A stretch of DNA of 64,000 bases from Jeotgalicoccus halotolerans (GTDB lineage: Bacteria > Bacillota > Bacilli > Staphylococcales > Salinicoccaceae), in NCBI RefSeq assembly GCF_003387165.1, contig NZ_QUMW01000009.1, positions 620,001-684,000 on the forward strand, given 5' to 3'. Made by a program: the position numbers and the translations under genes. Numbering within the stretch: position 1 is the first letter of the stretch; every line of letters begins with the position of its first letter. The notes below the pieces were generated by a model. That model ran no database searches and had not been told where the DNA came from. It worked only from the letters and a program-made list of their open reading frames with translations. Of this stretch, positions 18,453 through 26,042 are shown piece after piece.

Positions 18453-19071
18453 ATAAATGAATTAGAAAAGAACGGCTCCCAGTACTATAAAAAAATAATA
18501 GTTGCTTTAGTACTTGGCTGGGTCGCAATCTGGATTTACAGAACGATTTTGACACCGGTTTATCCTCAGATTCAGAGCTCTTTAATCGATGTATCTAACG
18601 CAGAAATCGGTCTGATCGCTTCTGTATATTTCTTTGCTTATACAGGAATGCAAATTCCCGCGGGCGTATATGTTGATAAATTTGCTCAGAAAGCAGTCTT
18701 AATTCCAGCATTTATCGGTTTTGTGATCGGTGCTGTTGTACTCGGTACAGCAGGTTTACTGCCACAAGTATACCTAGGGTATTGCTACAGGTAGTTACTA
18801 CGGACTAATGGGGAAACTTGCAATCGATCCTGTATTAATCACTTACGTATCAGATTCTGTTCCGGAGCAAAAAACAGCCAAAACTCTTGGCCTGTTCAAC
18901 TTCTTCGGTATGGCATCATCAGTCGTGGCACCTTGGCTGACAGGTTATATCGGTGACGTAACCGGTTCACAAGTACTTGCTTTCTATATCGGTTCAATCT
19001 TACTGATTGCCGCAGCAGTATTTTTCTTCTTTGTAATCTACCTTAGAAGCAAAAAAGAATCACACGCATAA
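18453..19071 (+). pseudogene. Decayed MFS transporter (lost start codon, large internal deletion)
   Basis: An AGGAGG at 18439-18444 is followed eight bases later by ATA (18453) where ATG is expected. From there the frame reads NELEKNGSQYYKK and aligns with the N-terminus of the intact MFS protein at 21031-22278 through membrane segment 4. A stop appears near 18792. In another frame, from about 18780, the sequence matches the last quarter of the same protein (GKLAIDPVLI versus GKLSTNPVLI). Roughly 210 residues are missing. The original was a 415-residue-class MFS permease of the anion/cation symporter type. Confidence 0.85.
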
Positions 19072-19081
19072 TAATATTTAT

Positions 19082-19126
19082 AAAAGCAGCGGAGTCATCT
19101 ATTTAATAGATATCTTCGCTGCTTTT
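19082..19126 (+). terminator. Terminator after the MFS pseudogene
   Basis: Outer stem AAAGCAGCG / CGCTGCTTT with an inner ATCTATT/AATAGAT stem and a T6 run. Confidence 0.75.
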
Positions 19127-19163
19127 TTGTCTTGAATTTTATATTAGCTCACTGACGAAAATG

Positions 19164-19187
19164 GTCCCCAGCCTTTTTGCAGGGGAC
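19164..19187 (-). terminator. Hairpin after the DASS transporter
   Basis: GTCCCC.GC / GC.GGGGAC stem with one mismatch, read on the minus strand just past the stop. The T-run is short (CATTTTCG). Confidence 0.55.
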
Positions 19188-19211
19188 TCATTTATTTTAT
19201 TTATTAAACTG

Positions 19212-20834
19212 TTAGAACGGGAATACATGCAGGTCGATACCGTAAACGACCGGCACCCACAGATAAACCACAACGATAATGATAACTGAAGCAATGACAT
19301 TCAGCCAGAACCCTGTTTTAACCATTTCTGCGATACTTACCTTATTTGTTCCAAAGACAATCGCATTCGGCGGTGTTCCGACAGGCAGCATGAAAGCACA
19401 GTTTGCAGCCATTGCTGCCGGAATCATTAAAGCAAGCGGATGAACATCAAGAGCAATCGCAAGTCCTGCAAGTACAGGTAAAATCATCGTTGCTGTTGCT
19501 GTATTTGATGTGAACTCTGTTAAGAACAGTATTAAAATTGCGACGATAGCAATCATCAGAATCAGCGGCATGCCGCCTACACCTGCGAGCATTTCACCAA
19601 TCCAGGCATCGACGCCTGTGGCAACTATAGATCCAGCTAAAGCCAGCCCGCCCCCGAACAGAAGCAGAACCCCCCAAGGCAAGTCTTTTGCGACACCCCA
19701 GTCGAGAACACGCCCGTTTTGTTTCTTCGATGGAATCAGGAACAGAAGAACAGCAGCGAACATCGCAATGGAACCGTCGCCGAGCATTTCTGTAAACGCG
19801 AACTGATCGAAGAAGAAACCGCGCATAACCCATAGGGCTGCTGCCAGGATGAATATTACCAGCACCCATACTTCTTCTCTTGTCATTTTGCCAAGCTTTT
19901 CCAGTTCATCTGTGATAATTTTACGTCCGCCCGGCAGTTCTTTCATACCGTGCTTAAACGAGAAGTAATTCATATATGCCCAGGCAATCGCAAGCATTAC
20001 AATGACTACCGGTATACCGACGAGCATCCACTGGGCAAAATTTAATTCAACATCAAAAATCTGTCTCATCTGGCCTGCCAGTATAATCAGCGGCGGCGTT
20101 CCGATTAAAGTACCGAGTCCGCCGATTGTTCCTGCATAACCGATACCGAGGACGAGTGCTTTCTCAAATAATTTAACATCGCCTCCGAGTTCCGGCGTTG
20201 ATAACGAATGTGCTTCTTTAATAATTGCAAGACCGATTGGAATCATAATCATTACTGCTGCTGTATTGGATACGAACATTGAAAGCAAGGCAGTAGAGAC
20301 CATAAACCCAAGTAAAATTGTTGCTGTTGTCGTACCTATAGCTTTAATAATAGACAGGGCAATACGGGTATGTAAATTCCATTTTTCCATTGCTACGGCG
20401 AGTAAGAAACCGCCCAAGAATAAGAATACTATGTCATCTCCGTAAAAACTTGCTGTTTCCTGATTTGACATTACTCCGCCCATCGGGAACAGAACCAGAG
20501 GCAGCAGCGATGTCGCTGGAATAGGAATAGCTTCGGTGACCCACCAAGTTGCTATCCACAATGCCGCAGCAACAACAAAGATGCCTGAGCTGTCCAGTGA
20601 ATCAGATTTTAAAAACAGCAGAGCCAGAACAAAAAGCAGAGGCCCTAAAATTAAACCGATTAATTGAGCTTTACTATATGCTTTCCTGTGCTCTTCAGGC
20701 GAAGGCGCACCGGTCGCTGCATTTCTTAAATCTTTAGTACTAAAAAACTTGAGTAATGATTTTGTCCTTTTGGATTCACTCCAAAGGTTATCATAACTTT
20801 TTTGGACAACTCCTCTATCTTTGGAATCGCTCAC
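19212..20834 (-). CDS. DASS/SLC13-type sodium-coupled dicarboxylate transporter
   Basis: 540 residues from GTG 20834, six bases after AGGGGGG; an upstream in-frame ATG at 20858 has no such site. Polytopic, with the two SNT signature repeats of the DASS family (VSNTAAVMIM about residue 185; TSNTATATMILP about 445). S. aureus SdcS is of this type and moves C4 dicarboxylates. Here, within a ureide locus, it could carry oxamate, oxalurate or allantoate, but this is only context. The N-terminal 50 residues are polar and cytoplasmic. Confidence 0.85.
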   Translation of the reverse strand: MSDSKDRGVVQKSYDNLWSESKRTKSLLKFFSTKDLRNAATGAPSPEEHRKAYSKAQLIGLILGPLLFVLALLFLKSDSLDSSGIFVVAAALWIATWWVTEAIPIPATSLLPLVLFPMGGVMSNQETASFYGDDIVFLFLGGFLLAVAMEKWNLHTRIALSIIKAIGTTTATILLGFMVSTALLSMFVSNTAAVMIMIPIGLAIIKEAHSLSTPELGGDVKLFEKALVLGIGYAGTIGGLGTLIGTPPLIILAGQMRQIFDVELNFAQWMLVGIPVVIVMLAIAWAYMNYFSFKHGMKELPGGRKIITDELEKLGKMTREEVWVLVIFILAAALWVMRGFFFDQFAFTEMLGDGSIAMFAAVLLFLIPSKKQNGRVLDWGVAKDLPWGVLLLFGGGLALAGSIVATGVDAWIGEMLAGVGGMPLILMIAIVAILILFLTEFTSNTATATMILPVLAGLAIALDVHPLALMIPAAMAANCAFMLPVGTPPNAIVFGTNKVSIAEMVKTGFWLNVIASVIIIVVVYLWVPVVYGIDLHVFPF

Positions 20835-20938
20835 AAAAATCCCCCCTAAAATAAACATGATTTGAATTTATCATAAATATTCAGATAAATCTATATAAAT
20901 TTAATGTTTACTGATAAGTTTATCTTATTATTAAAATC

Positions 20939-20953
20939 ATGTAAGCGCTTATA
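20939..20953. promoter_or_regulatory. Possible catabolite-responsive element (cre-like)
   Basis: ATGTAAGCGCTTATA matches the Gram-positive cre pattern except for one base near the 3' end, and has the palindromic core TAAGCGCTTA. It lies about 105 bases upstream of the DASS gene start. Confidence 0.35.
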
Positions 20954-20990
20954 GTAAGAATTGTGCGAATAGTTTGTACCTGTCTTTCAT

Positions 20991-21021
20991 AAAAAAACCC
21001 AAAGCTGATGTGAGCTTCGGG
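20991..21021 (-). terminator. Rho-independent terminator of the MFS gene
   Basis: On the minus strand CCCGAAGCTCACATCAGCTTTGGG is followed by seven T residues. Confidence 0.8.
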
Positions 21022-21030
21022 AAGGTCTTA

Positions 21031-22278
21031 CTATATAATATTAATTGATTTTTCTACATGCTCTACTCTTTTATAACCTGATTCATCCAGCAGGAATACC
21101 GCAATAATACCGACAATAAGCAGGCCGCCTGCAAGGTAGAAGCCCATATCCAAGTTTCCTGTAACATCTGTAATGAAACCGGTAATGTACGGTGCTAAAA
21201 TTGATGCCGACATTCCGATAAAGTTATAAATACCGAATGAAGTTGCAAGACCGACACGCGGCGCGTTATTAGCTACAACGGCAATCAGTACAGGGTTTGT
21301 ACTTAACTTACCAACGATACCGTAAACGATGAGTGATACATAGAGTACCCACATCTGATCGAATAGTACGATAGAGATTGTCGATAGAAAAGCCAGCGGA
21401 ACCATTACCAGTAGTACCGGACGCTGTTTGCCTAATTTGTCTGACAGCCAGCCGAAGAACAGCATACCAGGAATTGATGCCCATGGTACTAAAGATGACA
21501 CGAAAGCAACACTTGAGCCGCTGATGCCGCGTGCTGTTTCAAGGTAGTACGGCAGCCAGGTCAGAATTACGAAGAAACCGTAGATCGAACAGAATATAGT
21601 GATAAAAGCCAGTATAAGGTTTCTATTTTTGAACAGTTCCGATACTTTCAGTTTCGCCGGTGCACCGCTTTCGCTCGTTGGCGCCTGATAACCAGGCGGG
21701 TGCTCCTTCACTATAATCCACATAATAATACCGATAACAATTACGATAACACCCATAATCCAGAACGGTGTGCGCCATGACATATCCATTTCCTGAACTG
21801 TAATACTGGAAATCCAATACCCGGCTGACATACCGATTGCCATACCACTGTTAATAATGGCACTGCCGAGAGTCAGGCGTTTTTGCGGAATCGCTTCAGA
21901 TGATAATCCGTACTGCGGTCCATAGAATACACCCTGGAACATACCAGTCAGGAACCACATCATGAGGAACATATAAAATGTTACCATCTGCCCTGAAATG
22001 ATAGCAAGAATACCAAAGCCGATAAAGGCAGGAATAATCATTTTCTTCCGTCCGAATTTATCTCCTAAAAACCCTGACGGTATTTGAGTCGCAGTATAAC
22101 CTAGAAAGAACAGACTGCTTATTAAACCTAATTGAGCAGCGTTAATACTAAATTCAGACTGAATATTGGTCATAATCGGATTTAAAATTGTACGCGTTGC
22201 ATAAATCGCAATCCATCCGAGCGTAAAAACAATGACGATTTTTATCCAGTAGCTGTTGGAAAGTTTTTTGTTTTCCAT
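21031..22278 (-). CDS. MFS transporter (anion:cation symporter-like)
   Basis: 415 residues, 12 predicted membrane segments. The loop 2-3 motif GFLGDKFGRKKM is the classic MFS signature; a related WLSDKLGKQRP follows segment 8. It resembles the ACS group, which includes yeast allantoate permease Dal5, so ureide uptake is plausible from both family and position beside pucG. AGGAG lies seven bases from the ATG. It is divergent from pucG and has a decayed paralogue at 18453-19071. Confidence 0.82.
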   Translation of the reverse strand: MENKKLSNSYWIKIVIVFTLGWIAIYATRTILNPIMTNIQSEFSINAAQLGLISSLFFLGYTATQIPSGFLGDKFGRKKMIIPAFIGFGILAIISGQMVTFYMFLMMWFLTGMFQGVFYGPQYGLSSEAIPQKRLTLGSAIINSGMAIGMSAGYWISSITVQEMDMSWRTPFWIMGVIVIVIGIIMWIIVKEHPPGYQAPTSESGAPAKLKVSELFKNRNLILAFITIFCSIYGFFVILTWLPYYLETARGISGSSVAFVSSLVPWASIPGMLFFGWLSDKLGKQRPVLLVMVPLAFLSTISIVLFDQMWVLYVSLIVYGIVGKLSTNPVLIAVVANNAPRVGLATSFGIYNFIGMSASILAPYITGFITDVTGNLDMGFYLAGGLLIVGIIAVFLLDESGYKRVEHVEKSINII

Positions 22279-22505
22279 GGTTAATCTCCTTTTATAATAG
22301 TTTTATATTATGATCACTTTATATTTTACAGGACCGCTCCCGATATTGCTTTATCTATAGTAGATAATATTTTTATTGATATTGTGCAAAACATCACAAA
22401 AAATCGGGTGTGAAAATAAGTCTTATAAAAATATTTGTATAATTGCGTTAATAATTATATTATTAACAGTACAAAAAAATAAAAAGACGAAGGATGATGC
22501 GCATA

Positions 22506-23729
22506 ATGGCAAGTTTACAAATAAACAAAAGACTGATCATGACACCTGGACCTGTTGCAGCAGATCCGAGAGTATCCCAGGCTATGAGCAATTCTATTCT
22601 TGGACAATTCGATCCGGAATTTACCGGAATAATGGATGAAACTATGGAATTAATCCGGAAATCATTTAAAACTGAAAATAAATGGTCATTTCCAATAGAC
22701 GGCACAAGCCGTGCCGGCATCGAGGCTGTAATTGCCAGTATCGTTGAGCCGGGCGACAAGGTACTCGTTCCGATAATCGGACGTTTCGGTTACCTGGTGA
22801 CTGAACTGGTTGAACGGGCCGGCGGTGTCGTTCATACAATCGAAGCGCCGATGGGAGAAGTAATCCCTGAGGATGATATTATTGAAAAAATGGATGAAGT
22901 ACAACCTAAAGTTCTGGCAATTATTCACGGAGAAACATCGTCCGGCCGCCTGCAGCCGATTCAGAAAATTGGACATGCAGCAAAAGAACGCGGCATCTTT
23001 ACTGTAGTTGATGCAGTAGCGACTTATATGGGCCAGGATATACCGGTTGATGAATGGGCACTCGACGCAGTAATCGGCGGTGCACAGAAATGTCTGTCGG
23101 TGCCGTCGGGAATTACTCCGATTACCTTCAATGAACGTTTCAGCAATGAGATTAATAAGCGGAAACGCGTGGAAAAAGGAATACGTACAGAGAATGACAA
23201 ATCGACATCCCATTTCATTACGAGCAACTACCTGGATTTAACGCAGCTGCAGGACTACTGGGGCGAACGCCGCTTAAATCACCATACAGAGGCAACGGTG
23301 AACGTTTACGGGCTGTATGAGGGACTGAAGCTTGCAGTAGCTGAAGGTGTGGAAGCACGCGCCCGCCGTCACAGCTATCACCACGAAGCGATGAAAGAAG
23401 GAATAAAAGCACTCGGTCTTGAGCTGTTCGGTGATGAAGAACATGAGATGCAGATGGTCGTCTGCGTTAAAATACCGGAAGGAATTAATGACGCGGAATT
23501 CCGTGCCGAGTTGCTATCACGCTTCGGTATTGAAATTGCCGGCACCTTCGGTGCGGCTGCAGGTAAAATCTGGCGCATCGGTACTATGGGATATGTTGCT
23601 GAAAAACAGAACCTGCTGAACTTTATTACTACATTCGGTGTGTTTTTACAGTCACAGAACGCAGACAATATTGACCCTGCCGCTGGACTAAAAGCGATGA
23701 CAGACTTTTACGATAACAATTCACTATAA
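22506..23729 (+). CDS. pucG: (S)-ureidoglycine--glyoxylate aminotransferase
   Basis: 407 residues from ATG 22506 (MASLQINKRLIMTPGPV); AAGGA is 11 bases upstream, and two earlier in-frame ATGs overlap that site. PLP-dependent class V aminotransferase: TPGPV, DGTSRAGIEAVIAS, HGETSSGR, VDAVATYMG and GGAQKCLS (Lys for the Schiff base). Close to B. subtilis PucG, which moves the amino group of ureidoglycine to glyoxylate, giving oxalurate and glycine. In this locus it offers a second route to oxalurate besides AllE/AllD. Confidence 0.88.
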   Translation: MASLQINKRLIMTPGPVAADPRVSQAMSNSILGQFDPEFTGIMDETMELIRKSFKTENKWSFPIDGTSRAGIEAVIASIVEPGDKVLVPIIGRFGYLVTELVERAGGVVHTIEAPMGEVIPEDDIIEKMDEVQPKVLAIIHGETSSGRLQPIQKIGHAAKERGIFTVVDAVATYMGQDIPVDEWALDAVIGGAQKCLSVPSGITPITFNERFSNEINKRKRVEKGIRTENDKSTSHFITSNYLDLTQLQDYWGERRLNHHTEATVNVYGLYEGLKLAVAEGVEARARRHSYHHEAMKEGIKALGLELFGDEEHEMQMVVCVKIPEGINDAEFRAELLSRFGIEIAGTFGAAAGKIWRIGTMGYVAEKQNLLNFITTFGVFLQSQNADNIDPAAGLKAMTDFYDNNSL

Positions 23730-23766
23730 TTTAAAAATCCGGCTAATAACAGCTTAAGGATTACTC

Positions 23767-23880
23767 TCATCCGAGAATTATTTGTGCCGAAAACATTCCA
23801 ACCAGAGCTAACACGCTCACTATTATGGAGAATTTGATGTCAGTTTCTGATGAGTGATGCCGCCCGTCATGCCTACGCAC
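23767..23880 (-). CDS. Possible 37-aa hydrophobic peptide
   Basis: A GTG-started frame of 37 codons ending in TGA. The last 23 residues (IKFSIIVSVLALVGMFSAQ and ILG) look like one membrane helix; the first 12 are His/Arg/Ser-rich and fall inside the first copy of repeat array C. No good ribosome site is seen. It may be a real small membrane peptide whose 5' end was overwritten by the array, or chance. Confidence 0.25.
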   Translation of the reverse strand: MRRHDGRHHSSETDIKFSIIVSVLALVGMFSAQIILG

Positions 23881-24068
23881 CAGTTCTTTCGTATACATGA
23901 GCGCCTGTCATGACTACGCACCGGACCTTTCGTATACATGAGCGCCTGTCATGACTGCGCACCAGGTCTTTCGTATACATGAGCGCCTGTCATGACTACG
24001 CACCGAGCCTTTCGTATACATGAGCGCCTGTCATGACTACGCACCGAGCCTTTCGTATACATGAAGTC
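23848..24068. repeat. 41-bp tandem repeat array C (about 5 copies)
   Basis: The marker GTATACATGAGCG recurs at 23891, 23932, 23973 and 24014, with GTATACATGAAG at 24055: an exact 41-bp period. The unit holds CATGA-GCGCCTG-TCATG, then ACTACGCACCGAGCCTTTC. Flanking copies are degenerate. It lies between pucG and a convergent small gene. Confidence 0.95.
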
Positions 24069-24143
24069 CAGTCATACCAACCCTGAAGGGCCGCAGCCTG
24101 CTTTAACACTCGGGAATCCGTCTTTCATCTACTTCAACACAAT

Positions 24144-24185
24144 AAAGGCCTGGGAATCTTAGAATCAAGATTCCCAGGCCTTTTT
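24144..24185. terminator. Strong bidirectional terminator
   Basis: 17-bp perfect stem AAAGGCCTGGGAATCTT and its complement around loop AGAATC, followed by T runs. It serves the minus-strand small gene at 24192 and probably also readthrough from pucG. Confidence 0.85.
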
Positions 24186-24191
24186 ACTTTT

Positions 24192-24389
24192 TTATATACT
24201 CCGCACTTCAAGAGAAGTTACCAGACTTAAATTAACATAAACTTCTCCCCCGCTTCGATTCGGAAGTTTCACAAACTGATTATCTTCAAAAGTACCGTCG
24301 ATTAAGCCGAGCAATTCATTTACCGCTTCTGTCTTGTTCACTTCCATCGTCGATCCGCCGATATAATGAATCGTAATAATCTGTTTCAT
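24192..24389 (-). CDS. Small conserved-looking hypothetical protein
   Basis: 65 residues from ATG 24389, six bases after GAGGTG; an in-frame GTG nine bases further out overlaps that site. Begins MKQIITIHYIGGSTMEV, ends in VNLSLVTSLEVRSI. It is a soluble, mixed alpha/beta composition with no recognised motif. The good ribosome site and strong terminator directly after its stop support a real gene. Function unknown. Confidence 0.6.
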   Translation of the reverse strand: MKQIITIHYIGGSTMEVNKTEAVNELLGLIDGTFEDNQFVKLPNRSGGEVYVNLSLVTSLEVRSI

Positions 24390-24469
24390 TTCCTTCACCT
24401 CTTTGTAAACTATACCCGTATTTTATAACTTTAAAAATGTTAAAATTGAGCATATTAAGGAGTGATATT

Positions 24470-25075
24470 ATGTCACAGGGTGAACGTAATTTACAGGAAA
24501 TGCACGGTACAAAACGCCGTGCAGATGCTTTTTACAACAATCAGATGATCGACTATTTAAATACGGAAATGCAGGAGTTTGTGAAAGCCCAGCAGTTTTT
24601 ATTCATGTCGACAAGCGACGCCGGCGGCAACTGTGATTCGACCTTTAAAGCTGGTGAACCGGGTTTCGTTTATATTATAGACGATAAACGTCTCATGTAC
24701 CCGGAATACCGCGGTAACGGTGTCATGGCATCGCTTGGAAATATTACTGAGAATCCGCATATCGGCCTTTTGTTTATCGATTTCTTTGAAGATCAGATCG
24801 GTCTGCACGTTAACGGTGCTGCTGAAATTATTGAAAACGATGAACTACATACAATTATTCCGGATGATGACACCCAGAGTGCTCTTTTTGCACAGCACGA
24901 AAACCGGACAGAACGCTGGGTCGTCACCACAGTCCATGAAGCTTACATCCACTGTTCGAAACATATCCCTAAGCTCGTCGATACGAAAAATCTAACTGAC
25001 TGGGGAACCGATGATACTCAGAAAAAAGGCGGGGACTATTTTAAAGTGAAACAAAGTAAAAAGCAGCATGAATAA
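24470..25075 (+). CDS. PPOX-class FMN-binding protein
   Basis: 201 residues from ATG 24470, which follows AAGGAG; the upstream in-frame start has no site. It resembles the pyridoxamine 5'-phosphate oxidase-like split-barrel family: FLFMSTSDAGGNCD near residue 44, DKRLMYPEYRGNGVMASLGNI, and IGLLFIDFF. These proteins bind flavin and are often named general stress protein 26-like. It ends three bases from the convergent phosphatase gene. Substrate unknown. Confidence 0.78.
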   Translation: MSQGERNLQEMHGTKRRADAFYNNQMIDYLNTEMQEFVKAQQFLFMSTSDAGGNCDSTFKAGEPGFVYIIDDKRLMYPEYRGNGVMASLGNITENPHIGLLFIDFFEDQIGLHVNGAAEIIENDELHTIIPDDDTQSALFAQHENRTERWVVTTVHEAYIHCSKHIPKLVDTKNLTDWGTDDTQKKGGDYFKVKQSKKQHE

Positions 25076-25078
25076 TGA

Positions 25079-25786
25079 TTATTGATTATACAGTACACCA
25101 GCTGCCGTCTGTTTCATCTTTTCAACATAGGACTTACCGAGTTCGTTTTCGATAATTTCAAATGCCTCTTTAGACATAAACGGTCTGTATTCTGCATGGT
25201 GAGCATCGCTTGCCACAATTTGAATCAGGCCTTTTTGTATCAGCTCCAGTGAGTTCTCCTGCAGGTCGCTGCCGAATTCTCCGCATACGGAAGCTGCAGT
25301 CACCTGGGCCAGCGCCCCCTCTTTGATTAAGCGCGCTAAAATTTGTTCATTTTTAACAAGCGGACGGCAGCGTTCGGGATGGGCAATAATTGGAGTAAGG
25401 CCGAGTTCCCGGAGTGCCGTGAAGACTTCATCTACATCTTCGCGCAATTCTGTAAAAGAAAACTCGATAAGAATATATTTGCTGCCGGCCAGTGTCAAAG
25501 CTTCTCCCGTTCGGAGCTCGTCAATCAAATCATCGTTGATTCGGATTTCCTGGCCCGGGTGCACTTTAACGGGCAGCTGGTGTTTATCGATAATATTTTT
25601 TACTTCAGAAAGTTTTTCTTTTACAACATCTGCAGGTGTATTATACGTACCGCTGTGATGATGCGGCGTACAGATAATATCTGTAATGCTTTCGTCCACT
25701 GCCTGTTTGAGTAAATCCAGAGTTTCTTCTTCAGACTTCGGACCATCGTCTACGTTGATTAATAAGTGATTATGAATATCTATCAT
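25079..25786 (-). CDS. CapC/YwqE-type manganese-dependent protein-tyrosine phosphatase (PHP fold)
   Basis: 235 residues. PHP metal motifs: DIHNHL (res 3-8), CTPHHHSG (~40), HPGQEIR (~78), IAHPERC (~135) and ASDAHH (~190). In Firmicute capsule loci such enzymes remove phosphate from the C-terminal tyrosines of BY-kinases (CapB/YwqD). Here it stands alone, about 30 kb from the CapA/CapB-like pair, whose kinase partner has lost its nucleotide-binding motifs, so its target may be elsewhere. GGAGAG site present. Confidence 0.87.
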   Translation of the reverse strand: MIDIHNHLLINVDDGPKSEEETLDLLKQAVDESITDIICTPHHHSGTYNTPADVVKEKLSEVKNIIDKHQLPVKVHPGQEIRINDDLIDELRTGEALTLAGSKYILIEFSFTELREDVDEVFTALRELGLTPIIAHPERCRPLVKNEQILARLIKEGALAQVTAASVCGEFGSDLQENSLELIQKGLIQIVASDAHHAEYRPFMSKEAFEIIENELGKSYVEKMKQTAAGVLYNQ

Positions 25787-25998
25787 TAAATCTCTCCATT
25801 CACTGTAGTCACCTATATTATACCGCGGATTAGTGCTTAAATAAAAATATCCGTTTTTCTTAACAGACCTCTTACAAATCTATATCATTCTTTAACAGGA
25901 TTTGATTTTCACTTAATTATTCAACACATCTCTGCAGATCCTTCTTTAGGCTTTTTCCTGACTGAAACAGAAGGTGCTGTGAATAAGAACTAAATAAG

Positions 25999-26028
25999 AT
26001 GACCCCAGCACAATACCGGGGTCATTTA
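25999..26028 (-). terminator. Terminator of the symporter-amidohydrolase unit
   Basis: Stem ATGACCCC / GGGGTCAT with an 11-base loop, just past the amidohydrolase stop on the minus strand; the T-run is poor. Confidence 0.6.
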
Positions 26029-26042
26029 CTCACTCTATTAAA

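Noticed and set aside
22686-23213. 175-codon minus-strand frame inside pucG
   Set aside because: Shadow frame opposite a conserved aminotransferase; no ribosome site.
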